Positions 25,476 to 36,700 of a stretch of 64,000 bases of DNA are shown one piece after another. The notes under the pieces were generated by a model. The model had not been told where the DNA came from and ran no database searches. It saw nothing but the letters and a program-made list of their open reading frames with translations. How positions within the stretch are numbered: position 1 is the stretch's first letter; each line of letters starts with the position of its first letter. Source of the stretch: Echeneis naucrates (lineage: Eukaryota; Chordata; Actinopteri; Carangiformes; Echeneidae); contig NC_042526.1 in the NCBI RefSeq assembly GCF_900963305.1, positions 315,001-379,000 on the forward strand. Direction: 5' to 3'. Made by a program: the position numbers and the translations under genes.

Positions 25476-26420
25476 CATCATCGCTGAAACACAAACAGTT
25501 ACTGTTCTGGTGACGACAAAGAAAACAAAGCAGCCGATTGGCTGTTGACGAACAAACAAATCAGACGAGGTAAGACAGACGCCTCCCCCAGGACAGCTCC
25601 GAGGCCCCTCCCTCCAATGTCCAAATGTGGACCTGCTAATGTCCATCACGTCCTGTACGTAAGTATCAGCTGCTGCCAGTGTCTCTTCAGTTCATGTCCC
25701 CCCACCCCGTCTCTGTCACTTTCATTTGGACTTCATTTCCCTCCCTTCTTACTTTAAGTTACTGGGGGTAGTGGGGGGGGCAACCCTGACATCTCACAGT
25801 GGTGTTAACCCCCCCCTCCCCCTGTGTGTGTGTTTTTACAGGATGCCCCCCCCACCCCCGTAGTGATACTGCAACATCTGCATGTTGTCTTTTTTTGTGT
25901 CAGAGGAAAACCAGGACTTTTATTTTGTTAAACTGATCAAACTGATTATTGATCTGGCTGCTTCCTGTGTAGTATTTTCTATTAGAGAGAGAGACTGCCA
26001 CAGAGACTGGTCCGTGCTGCCCCCCCCTCCCCCCTCCCCCCCAGACAGTCAGGACTCGCTCACATGCTGAAGAGCAGTTTGTCTTTTTTTGTCAAAATTC
26101 TGCCACAATCATTAAAGTATTAGTGAGGAAGAGGTGCACGTCCTTCGCTGTTTTTACATGTTCACTCAAATGTTATTAAATTATTTTGTAACAATGACGA
26201 GTCTCCAGAGTCTTTATTGATGCGATCCAAAAAGATTATCATCATTATTATTATTGTTGTTGTTGATCTTGTCAAAATTAGTGCGACTGAAACACACACA
26301 CAGAATCTTTAATACTGATTTATTAACGGTTCACTGATCAGGTTCAGGTCTGTAAAGGTCCCGTCCTCGTCCTGGTCCGGATGTGGTCCAGCTCCTGCTG
26401 CTGTTTTAACAGATGTGCCG
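25476..26420. other. Convergent 3' ends of zfc3h1 and the lgr5-like gene
   Basis: Plus-strand 3' UTR of zfc3h1 with C-rich runs (25690-26045) and an ATTAAA signal at 26111-26116. On the minus strand, AATAAA signals for the opposing gene read at 26319-26324 and 26213-26218. The predicted mRNA tails therefore come close to each other or overlap. No other gene was seen. Human LGR5 and ZFC3H1 are also tail to tail. Confidence 0.6.
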
Positions 26421-29400
26421 TCACACCCGTCCCTCCGGCTCCTGCAGCCACCTGATCCCTGGACTGAGGACCATGTGGATCAGAGGGTCCATACAGCAGG
26501 ACAGTGCTGCACAGGTGGAGTCATCTGGACTGAGGGGGGAGGACAGCAACAGCAGGGTGTGAGTGAGGATGCTCAGAGGGACGAGGTCCAGATGGGGGAG
26601 ACGGGGGATGTGGGTGAGGATCGTGAACAGGAAGCAGAAGATGTTGAAGAGGACCAGAGCAGAGCTTTGAGTCCAGACCAGGATCAGGGCCAAACTGCAG
26701 ACCACCACACAGCAGCTCCTGGTTCTGCCTGACACCATAGACCCCATCAGGATGAAGACACAAACCTCAGAGCACACAGAGCAGAGGACCGATCCTGATC
26801 CTGGTTCGGCCCTCGAGACAGAACCAAAGAACCAGTCAGTGCTGATGATCCTGGATCCAGAGAGTCCCGCAAGGAGTCGAAACCAGAAGACAGACAGGGG
26901 GAGACAAGGGGAGGGGACAGGTTTAGGGGGAAGGAGGATGGAGACCAGGACCAGCAGGTTGAGGACGATGGAGACGATGAAGATGAAGTGAAGAGAGTCC
27001 AGACACCGGGCCAGACCTGCAGCAGGATCCAGGTGATGCTACATTACGTTCAGGTACAGCTTTGATAAGACCCTGACAGGAAATGAGCTCTTACTGTGGC
27101 GATCCAGAGGATCCTTCAGGCTCCTGGACTCGACAAAGACCTTCAGCTCCATGACTCTGGAAACAAACAGACCAGGATGAATCGGACCAATCGGACGCCC
27201 CCACACCTGTCAGCTGACCGGCAGCTGTTACCTGGACGTGTCCTGGCCTTGGGACACCTGCTGCAGGTCCAGATCCCTGAGGACATGGTCAGTCCTGTCA
27301 CTGGTCCAGACTGATCTGCATCCACAATTTATCAATGAGTGTTAATTCAAACACAAACACCTAACCCACAGCACACAACAGACACACAACAACGACACAC
27401 ACTGAGAGAAGGAATGAACTTTGACCTACTGAGTCCTGAGCTCTGGCAGCAGCTGCAGAGACAAATGTCCAACAGTCAGGAGACGATTGTCCTGAAGGTT
27501 TCTGTCCAACAGAGAGACACTGAGGGTCAGCTGGACTCGATCAGCTGGGAACGATCAGCTGGACTCGATCAGCTGGGAACGATCAGCTGGGATCGATCAG
27601 CTGGACTCGATCAGCTGGGATCGATCAGCTGGGAACGATCAGCTGGACTCGATCAGCTGGGATCGATCAGCTGGGAACGATCAGCTGGGATCGATCAGCT
27701 GGGATCGATCAGCTGGGATCGATCAGCTGGGAACGATCAGCTGGGAACGATCAGCTGGACTCGATCAGCTGGGATCGATCAGCTGGGAACGATCAGCTGG
27801 GATCGATCAGCTGGGATCAATCGGTCACCTACATGATCTGAATTGACAGATTCTCAGTGAAGATGTTTTCTGGGATGACGGAGATGAAGTTCTTCTGAAG
27901 GTTCCTGTGAAAACACAACACTGTAAGTGTGTGTGTGTGTGTGTGTGTGCGTGTGTGTGTGTGTGTGCGCGCGTGTGCGTCCTCACAGGACTCTCAGGCT
28001 GATCAGGTCTCTGATGGCTTCAGGGAAAGTCTTGATCCAGTTGGAACTCAGGTCTCTGCAGGGACCAAGATCAGGTTTAACTCAAGTCCACAAATACTGA
28101 TTGGATCAGGGTTTACGGATTGTGGTCTCAGGTGAACTCACAGAGTCTCCAGGTCCTCCAGTCCCCTGAAACTCCTCGGGCCCAGGGACTGGATCTGGTT
28201 GTCATGGAGATGGCTTCATGAAAACAAAAGCAGATGAACAACGAGTCAGCTGAACTTCCATGAAACCAGGACCCAGAGTTCTGGTCTCACAGAGACCCAG
28301 AGACACTCACAGGACCAGAAGGCAGCGCAGGGTGGCGAACGCTCGGTCGGGGACGGAGCTGATCCCGTTGAGGGCCAAAGTCAGAGCCCGGAGCCGGATC
28401 AGGGGCCGCAGGGCGAGGACCGGGACCTCGGTCAGCCGGTTATCGTCCAACCGCAGGTGGTGCAGAGACCCCAGACCTTTAAAGGACGAGGACGAGGGAC
28501 GGCGGATCAGGTTGGCGTCCAGGTGGCTGAGGACAGGATGGACCAGAGGAACCTTCAGAATAAAAGTCTCCACTTCTTTACACTTCCTGTTCTTTAATGC
28601 CAGAATTTATCATTTTATTTGAAGTAAATTTGTTTCTCTGTCGATTTCAAGGTCAAGAGACAAATCTGTTTTGTTATTGTTATTATTATTATTGTTCTTG
28701 TCATCTTTTTTTCTCTGCTTCTTCAAAAACATTAGAACCTGTGTGTTTGTTTTGTGTCTGTTGTGCGTCTCTGTCAGGGTGGTCCACACATGTTTCTGGT
28801 GTGTTAGTAATTTTTGGTGACTGAAGTCTCGACCACAAACAGGCTGCTGTGATGTCATCATGAAGCTCCGTGTTCTCCATCATGTAAGACTGAAAAACCT
28901 GATTCTGGTTCTAGTCCTGGTTCTGTCTTTGGTTCTGATTCTGGTTCTAACTCTGGTTCGAGCTCTGGCTCTGTATTTGGTTCTGTTTCTGGTTCTGATT
29001 CTGGCTCTGGTTCGAGCTCTGGCTCTGTATTTGGTTCTGATTCTGGCTTTGGTTCTAACTCTGGTTCTAGCTCTGGTTCTGTCTTTGGTTCTGACTCTGG
29101 CTCTGGCTCTGTATTTGGTTCTGATTCTGGTTCTAACTCTGGTTCGAGCTCTGGCTCTGTATTTGGTTCTGTTTCTGGTTCTGATTCTGGCTCTGGTTCG
29201 AGCTCTGGCTCTGTATTTGGTTCTGATTCTGGCTTTGGTTCTAACTCTGGTTCTAGCTCTGGTTCTGTCTTTGGTTCTGACTCTGGCTCTGGCTCTGTAT
29301 TTGGTTCTGATTCTGGTTCTAACTCTGGTTCTAGCTCTGGTTCTGTCTTTGGTTCTGACTCTGGTTCTGGTTCTGCTGGATGTGGACTCACAGGGACCTC

Positions 29401-31586
29401 AGGTTCTCCAGGTTCTGTAGAGCTTCAGGTGGAACCGTCCTCAGCTGGTTGTTCTGAAGGTTCCTGTTCAGTCACAGTCAGTTACATGTTACCATGGCAA
29501 CGCTCAGCTTGATTACTGATTATTGATTACTCACAGCAGCGTCAGTCGGCGCAGTCCTGAAAAAGCTCCTCTGTCGATCTCTGACAAATTGTTTCCCGCC
29601 AGTCGCCTTCCGAGACAAAAAAAGGAATCAGCTGATCAAACATCAAAGGAGGCGGAGCCTAATTAAAGGTGATACGTTGGGGCGGAGCTTACAGCTCGAG
29701 GAGGTGGGGGACGCCAACGAAGACGCAGGAGGACAAGAAGGACAGGTGATTCTGACTCAGGTCTCTGCAACCAACGAGAGAGGAGGACGGTGATGACGTC
29801 AGCACATCCAGGTCATGATCAGAGCAGCTGCGTGTGTGTCTGTTTGTGTGTCTGTGTGTGTACTGACTGTCGTGTTGGAAACTCAGTGATTTTTTTTCCA
29901 TCTGAAGTTTTGACACTTAAAACTGCAGTCTGGATTTAAAACAAATTAAAGTTTTTACTTTCATTTCTCAAATTTAATTTAAAGAAGACTAAAAGAATTA
30001 ATAAAGTGAATGTTTAATCTAACAGAATTTTAATTTCACATAAAAGAAATAAAATATCAAAAAATAAAACAATCCAAAAAATAAACGGGCAGTAGAAGAA
30101 GAGACTTCACTGGTTCTTCAGTCAATTCAGGATAAAACGAATTTCATTGTTGAGAAAAAGGAAAAATTAAGTTCTCTTTATTCAGAGTCTTTTATTATTT
30201 ATACACGATCAATATCATTCAGACGGTTTGTTTAGACGTTTGAATTATTTTTACGAGAACATTCTTTTAGATCTAACAAGATTTTCTCCTCAAGATTCAA
30301 ATGTGTTCGAGTTTTTTTCCTCAGACCAGAAAGATTCTGTTATTTTTTTTTATGAAATAATTTATGGACTGTATTTCCGTACAACTTTATCAGTTTCTAC
30401 TATTTTTGCTTATTTTTTATTTATTATTTTACTTATGTACTTACTACAATGGCTGAACATCGCTCAGATGAAGTATTTTATTCCAAACAGATTAACAGCT
30501 TAATTTCTCCTTCAGTGTTTTTTTAGCCTCAAGTTAATGTTTTAGTTAATGTATCATCTGTTACTTAAAATAATATATATATCCTTGTGTTCTATTTTAT
30601 TATTATTATTTATTGATGTTTTTTATGGTCTTTATTTAAACTTAAGCTGTGCCCTAAAACTGTTCCTCGGGTTCCTCGCTGCATCCGGATCATGTTTAAA
30701 CCGAAAAAAGAATTTAAAAGTTTTCTGTGAAAAAAAGCTCAAATGATCATCGATCAGTTTTATTTGTTAATGGGTTTCTCAAATTTGGAATTTTATCATT
30801 TCTTTTGGTTTATAAGTGTAAAGATAACGTAAATAAAATAAAATAAAAAATATAAATTAAGATTAAGTGAGAACTGTAACAGGAATTCAACATTTAACAA
30901 TAAAATATTGGTGACACAAATATGTTCAAAGACGTTTAACGTTTTATTCTTTTTGTATTATTTTCAGATCCATGTCCAGGAGTTTATTCAGCGTGTTTGT
31001 GAATTAAAGATGAAACATTCAACCTAAGTTGAGTGTGAAAACAGAAACTCAGATTTAACACAAAAGAAATTCAACGGAAATTAAAGATAACGCAATAAAA
31101 CATACTTCTCTGTGTTTGTGTGTGTAGTTATGGTACATATATTTAATGTGTAAATATATATCAGTATAAACGGATCTGTGTGTTTTGAATCCGTCTTCTG
31201 TCCCTTCAATTGGATCTGGTATTTAACACCATTTTATTCTGAATGACCTACAGAATTTTATTGTTCTTCAAATATTCAAATGTAAAAAAACTAACTGAAA
31301 CAAAAGTAGAAATCTTTTTACTCCATGAACATGAAACGAGTTTCTCTTCTCAGAAGGCTGAAATCATTTTGGCCTGAACGCCGTCAGACCTGAAAAAGTT
31401 TCGTACTCACAGAGCGGAGGTGAGGCGGCTCAGTCCGGGGGGGACCCGTCCCAGACCGGAGTCCACACAGTCCACCTTCTGCTGCGTCCCAACACCTTCA
31501 CACCTGCACGGCCCGGGACAGGTGCTGCTCAGGGCCCCTCCCCCCAACACCCCCCCACAGGTGAGAGCAAACACCAGGAGACTCAT
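26421..31586 (-). CDS. lgr5: LGR5-type leucine-rich-repeat 7TM receptor, strongly shortened
   Basis: LGR4-6 receptors bind R-spondins and enhance Wnt signalling. Coding exons in gene order: 31411-31586, 29693-29764, 29535-29606, 29392-29463, 28311-28526, 28142-28213, 27987-28055, 27833-27904, 27430-27501, 27232-27276, 27095-27156, 26421-27016. Every junction is GT-AG and in phase, giving 531 residues (human LGR5 907). Exon 1 gives a signal peptide ([12 protein letters not shown]) and an LRR N-cap (CPGPCRCEG). Ten LRRs follow in the usual 72-bp exons. They match LGR5 repeat by repeat, for example [17 protein letters not shown] and DNRLTEVP. Later LRRs are missing. The receptor part is about 198 residues, with TM1-, TM3- and TM5-like pieces ([26 protein letters not shown]). 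TM4/TM6 are reduced and there is almost no cytoplasmic tail. Position and strand match human LGR5. It may be a diverging functional gene or an early decaying one. Exons 10-12 are the least certain. Confidence 0.8.
27530..27822. repeat. 14-bp palindrome-rich minisatellite in lgr5-like intron
   Basis: About 20 tandem units of GATCAGCTGGGAAC, GATCAGCTGGGATC and GATCAGCTGGACTC. Each unit carries the E-box palindrome CAGCTG, and half-units join as GATCGATC. It lies between the LRR exons at 27430 and 27833. It is open in one frame only because of its periodicity. Confidence 0.95.
27925..27975. repeat. (GT)n microsatellite
   Basis: Run of about 25 GT dinucleotides with a few GC interruptions, between LRR exons at 27904 and 27987 of the lgr5-like gene. 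It abuts the exon closely. Confidence 0.9.
28895..29375. repeat. Hexamer minisatellite with 186-bp higher-order repeat
   Basis: Units of GGTTCT, GATTCT and GGCTCT type fill the intron before the 28311-28526 exon of the lgr5-like gene. Tracking the variants TTCGAG, GTATTT, GTTTCT and GTCTTT shows one 186-base block repeated about two and a half times without visible change. Both strands stay open for more than 170 codons. That follows from the six-base period and is not evidence for a protein. Confidence 0.92.
29765..31410. other. AT-rich first intron of the lgr5-like gene
   Basis: About 1.6 kb, with 29930-31330 notably AT-rich. Short open frames occur (for example 30228-30503 plus), but they have no family resemblance and no splice context. 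No regulatory element was recognised. Confidence 0.6.
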
Positions 31587-31864
31587 GAAAACCTGCAGAG
31601 CTGCACACTGAAGAGACCAGATCAGACCAGGACCACCAGGCCACTGCAGAGGGGGGGGGGGGGCGGGGACAGACACGGGGGGGGGGGGGGGTGAGAGAGA
31701 GACACTCACACAGACACACACAAGTGTCAAAGATCCAAACAACATTCAGTTAAATCAAATAAATCTAAATTAAATTAACTTCTGATATTTTATTATATTT
31801 ACGTCATGTTGTGTCACATTATTGTGTGTTATCTAATTTTGTGTTACATTAAATCCATCCATCC

Positions 31865-32010
31865 CCTCCCTCTGATCTGTTTCCGGGTCACGGGGGGTTC
31901 TGGAGCCAATCCCAGCTCACTGCGGGCGAGGGGCGGGGTCTCCAGACAGCCAATGGACCCGAACAGGATGTCTGTGGAGGCCCCGGGCCGGGAACCGAAC
32001 CAGGACCTTC
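31865..32010 (-). repeat. Teleost interspersed element, copy 3 (inverted)
   Basis: Same family and orientation as 11350-11523: TTTCCGGGTCACGGGGGG, AGCCAATCCCAGCTCACTG, 'gggcggggtctccagacagcc', and the closing 'gggccgggaaccgaaccagg'. Shorter than copy 2, with an internal deletion. Confidence 0.8.
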
Positions 32011-32279
32011 AGCGTGCTGCCTGTTACTTTACACATAAAATATTAAATATTAATATGTTCGATCATTTTAGAGATCGAAAAAAAAATTATCTTCAGTTCC
32101 CACCGAGAAACCGGATCGTTTACTGTTTATATGGTGTTGGTCCGGCTGTGAGCACAGAGGAACCTGGTTATTCATATCTCTGTATACATGATCAATACCA
32201 GTGACCCGTGTTCTGATCACTGCATCCTATCTACGTCTTTTGCTGTAAAATTAAATAAAAATGAGCATTCTGTGGCTTC

Positions 32280-33070
32280 TAGCGGGCTTCGGCTCGTTAA
32301 ATACCCTTGCCGCCATGTTGTTTGTATATCTGGCGCGTCACTCCTGCGCCTGCGCAGACGGTGCTTAGCCGTCAGAAACCGGGATGTGGCGGTTAGATTC
32401 TCCGGTATCCGGCCGGTTTCTGAATTCGGGATACTTCAACACCATGTAAACACAGTCGGACCGGTCCTCCGGGCTCGGTGTCTTTGTGAACTTTAATTTT
32501 AGCGCGTTTTCTCCTTCCGTCCTTTACGTCATTTCCTGTAAAACATGGTGGACACCGAGCAGGGAGGCGGCTGAGCCGCACACAGCAGCGAGGAACTTTA
32601 CAGCGTGCAGCCGGAGCCCGGGGCTCGGAGTCGGCGAGCTCTGAGTCCGCAGTCCGGAGTCCGGAGACTCGGTGTCCGGAGGCTCGGAGTCCGGGGGCTC
32701 GGTTCCCGGGCCCGGGGTGGGGGAGCAGCTGGGTCTTTAAACCGGTGCAGAATCCTCCGACACCGACACCGACACACCGTGGCGCAGACCCGGATCTGAA
32801 CCGGGTTACAGGGAACTTTAGTTTCTGGGTGTTTATGAAGTGATCCTGGTCCGACTGACCCCCCCCCCCCCCGCCAGACCAGACCTGGACCCGGACCCGG
32901 ATTGGAGGACAAGAGCCACAGACCCTAGACCAACTGAGCCGAGAAGTCATGGGTCACAGGTCATTATGACGTCGCCATCAGTTTCTGTCGCTAGGCAACA
33001 TGTAGCAGTTGAAGTTATGACGTCAGGAGTAAAGGGAAAAGTTTCTGAAGCGGCAGAGTCCAGATCAGTC
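32280..33070 (+). promoter_or_regulatory. CpG-rich promoter and noncoding first exon area of the prdm11-like gene
   Basis: High GC and many CpGs from 32280 to 32800, a CCGCCATGTTG motif at about 32309, and a start-stop frame of ten codons at 32545-32574. The first coding exon lies 0.7-1.4 kb downstream at 33740, so a noncoding exon here is likely. The transcription start is not visible. The lgr5-like gene starts on the other strand at 31586, so a shared promoter is possible but unproven. Confidence 0.5.
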
Positions 33071-33134
33071 CAGGAGTTCTGAGTGGACAACAAATTCTGC
33101 TGACCATCAGGGATCGACTCCTTCGGCCTTAAAA

Positions 33135-33300
33135 GCAGTCAGACTGTGTTGAAGTCTATGGGAAAATTACCCTCCTCCTCCCTGATGAGTCTGTGGTCTC
33201 AGTCTTCAACACAACATGATGTTAATTTTTTAAACAATGCTCCATTTAGAGGGAAAGGGGGGGGTTAGGGGCAAGGCTACGGTGTGACCAACAAACTGGA
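33135..33300 (-). repeat. Unnamed repeat family 'tagacttcaa', copy 1 (inverted)
   Basis: The reverse complement aligns with 46100-46250: GTCACAC.GTAGCC, a C-rich block, TTTCCCTCTAAATG, CATCATGTTGT, AAGACTGAGACCA, GGAGGAGGAGGG, TTTTCCCATAGACTTCAA. Partial copies are at 43937-43985 and 59170-59300. The family is not known to me. Confidence 0.75.
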
Positions 33301-33739
33301 AAACCCAAGCATGAGAGAGTCAGATCCACCTTCTCCAAAGATCGTTTCTACTGGTTAAAAAAAAAAAAGATGGCTGATGGTCAAAATACAAACTAGAGGA
33401 TTCATATGAAGATGACTGTTTTTGTTACCACGACAACCGAAACAAGTGAACTTACTTTAACTCGACTCATCATATTTTCCTAACCTGACCAGGACATCAG
33501 CATTATTATAGTAACCACGGCGATGAAGGTGGATACTCTGCTCTTGGTACTCTCCATGTTATTCTCACTGTTACCATGACAACCAAGGGGCTTATTTCCA
33601 GGGACACTCTGACTGGCTGGTTGTGAAGTTGTTACTGAAACACTGAAGTCAGATTTAGTCATTTAAAATTTGTGTTTTGTTTCTTCACAGACATTTGTGA
33701 AGTGACATCACTCTGTGTTCCCGCCAACATGATTCCATC

Positions 33740-36700
33740 ATGAGCGAGCGGCCGCTGGATGCCTGGTGTAAGATCCTTTATGTCATTGAGGCATCGACCA
33801 ATCAGGATAAAGCTGCAGATTAGAGCCATTGTTTGATCTTAATCTTCATCAGAACAAGAAGCTGCCCCACTCAACCTGCTGACACTTAATAAGAGTTCAT
33901 AGAGTTCACCTGCAGAGAGGAAGCTGCTGTCTGTTGTTGTTGTTGTCGTCGTCGTCGTCAGGTTCATTAAATCCTGACATGGAGGCTGACTCTTTGTAAA
34001 TCTCTCTTTGTCCTCCAGTCTGTGAGGAGTGTCAGGACTACTTCCGGGAAGAGTGTCCCTCACACGGGCCCCCCCTGTTTGTCCCTGACACACCTGCGCC
34101 CCTGGGGTCCGCCAACAGGGCTGCGCTCACTGTCCCATCAGGCCTGGAGGTCTTCACTGAGGGGGGCCAGGTGGATGTTCGCTGCCTGGACTCCACCATC
34201 CCCAGGGGGGCGGTGTTTGGTCCGTATGAGGGGGAGCTGGTGTCCAAAGACAAATCCTCCGGCTTCTTCTCCTGGATAGTAAGTCTCACAATGAGAGCCC
34301 AGCTCAGATCTAGCCAAGACTTGAAACAGGACCTGTTTGCTGCCATCCTCATTCAGGTGTGTTTCTTCTGTTGTGATTGGTCCAGATCGTGGATCTGAAC
34401 AACACGTACCAGTCGGTGGACGGCAGTGATGAGACCAAAGCCAACTGGATGAGGTGACTTCTGCTTTTGTCTCCACTTCAATACAAACACAGTAAACAAA
34501 CATGTAAACAATAATTCACAGCAGACCCATGAAGGTTGAAATGTGGGAACTTGGTTGTTGTGCGGACTGAATGGAGAAGCTGCTGTAACATGTCTGTCCT
34601 GCAGGTTTGTTCGGACCTCTTCAGATGACAGCAGGAACCTGACGGCATTTCAACACGGAAAGAACATCTACTTCAGAGTCCGCCGGAGGCTGGAGGCCGG
34701 AGAGAAGCTCAGGGTTTGGTACAGCGACGACTACATTCAACAGCTGCACTGTGTTTCCCAGGAGAGTATTGACCGCAACCTGGACACAGGTGAGCTGACA
34801 GGAGCTTCAGTCAGGGGGCTTCTGATTGGCTGCCAGTGTCCCCTTGTATTAACTAGTTAAAGGCGAGTCACATTGTGAATGAGCTTTATTATCAGACAAA
34901 GATATGATTCACCTCAGCTGCATTTTAGTTGGTGGTCGACAGATTTTCTCCTTGTAGCTCAGAATATCAGTTACATAAACAGACTTCCAGCTGATTAAGA
35001 CTGAGACTTGAACTCTTTTATCACCTCAGCTGATGTGAATGAAATCAGAAATGTAGCCAAACATGTCAAACGGACAAAGAAACTATAAAGAAATCCACAT
35101 TTATCAGTATCAGTCCTTGTTCTCTGAGGTGGTTTCAGTCTGGTCCAGATCAGACCAGTGTGGTGATGGGCTAACTGCTATTTGTCTTCTTGGAGTTGCA
35201 GCTTTATTTAATTAAAAATAAATATTTGGTTTCAGAAAGCAGGAAAGCAGCCATCCTACCCAACATTCAGAAGGACTTTAAATCCCCCTGCCTGCAGTCA
35301 GCGCTGCAAGGAAAGCTTTGCTCCACTAAACAACCCAGTGAAGAGTCAGATGGCCAACCTCCTGCCAAGAGGAAGAAGATCAGCCTCATCTTCAGAGACG
35401 TCCTAGAAGCTTCTCTAGAGGACTCCAGTAAGTCCAGGTCCCAGTCAGGGTTTAACTCATCTGAAAGCAGCTTTAACGTTCCCAATCTGAAGGTGGAGGA
35501 GAAGGAGGAGGAGAACCAGGAACCCTCGACCTCCTTCTGCCCCAACTGTGTCAAACTAAAGAGGAGGATCCTGGAGCTGGAGGACGAGTTGTCCCGTCTC
35601 AGAGGAGAAAAATCGAACGTGGTTGGTCCATCAGAGAACACCTGCCAACAGGATCAGGTCCCACCTCATCCTGAGCAAGGACCCATTGAAGACTTCCAAG
35701 GTACATTTTGAAAAACAATTTCTTCATCCAAAGTTCAGGATGTTATCAGACCTGTTAAGAATCTAACTCCATTCTTTAACAATCTTTGTCTTTTTAATGT
35801 TTAAAAATGTTTAATTTTAAAATGTTGAGCTGAAGAAGGGCAGTCTGGGACAAACTAGTTTCCACCACTGAAGTCAGAGAAATGGTACAAACTGATTCAT
35901 CACTGTTCATGTCACATGATAGTCATTATTTTAATTCGATCTAGAATTTTAATCTTTTTAGCTGAAGCAGAGGGTGACTGTTTGTCTTTGCAGGGATGGA
36001 GCCTTTGACACCCACTCATGTGGTCCTGGATGAAGACGACCAGGATGTTGACTCGGCCGATGAGTCGATTGCTGCAGATCTTGTTATTTCTCCAGAGGAT
36101 CCATCGAAGCTTTCCTCCGGAGGAGGACGACGGATTCGTCGCTTCAAACAGGAGTGGTTGAAAAAGTTCTGGTTCCTTCGTTATTCTCCAACCCTGAATG
36201 AAATGTGGTGTCATGTCTGCCGCCAGTACACCGTCCAATCATCTCGAACCTCCGCCTTCATCATCGGCTCCAAGCAGTTCAAAATCCACACAATCAAGCT
36301 GCACAGCCAGAGCAACCTCCACAAGAAGTGTCTGCAGCTGTATAAGCTGCGAATGCACCCAGAGAAGACGGAGGAGATGTGCAAGAACATGATGCTGCTG
36401 TTCAACGCAGCATATCATTTGGCCGTGGAGGGACGGCCCTTCTCGGACCTCCGTCCATTGGCTGAGCTTCTGAAGAAGTGTGAGCTCAAAGTGGTGGATC
36501 AGTACATGAATGAAGGAGACTGTCAAATCCTCATCCATCACATCTCCCGAGCATTAAAAGAAGACCTGGCTGAGAAGATGCGCCTGTCTCCTTTTCTCAG
36601 CGTCATCATGGACGCCCAGAATGACGACCTTTTCTCAGACATGGTGGCCATCTATGTCCAGTTTATAACCAGTGAGGGCTCCCCCAATACGGAGTTCCTC

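Noticed and set aside
27339-27836. 165-codon plus-strand frame
   Set aside because: Most of it is the 14-base GATCAGCTG repeat, and it overlaps true minus-strand LRR exons.
28858-29420. Open frames of 177 and 186 codons on opposite strands
   Set aside because: They are products of a hexamer minisatellite with a 186-base higher-order unit; the reading frames have only four or five residue types.
30228-30746. Two short hydrophobic frames
   Set aside because: They lie in the AT-rich first intron of the lgr5-like gene; the hydrophobic composition follows from T-richness.
32545-32574. Ten-codon frame in the prdm11-like leader
   Set aside because: Could be an upstream open frame, but the transcription start is unknown, so it is not called as a feature.
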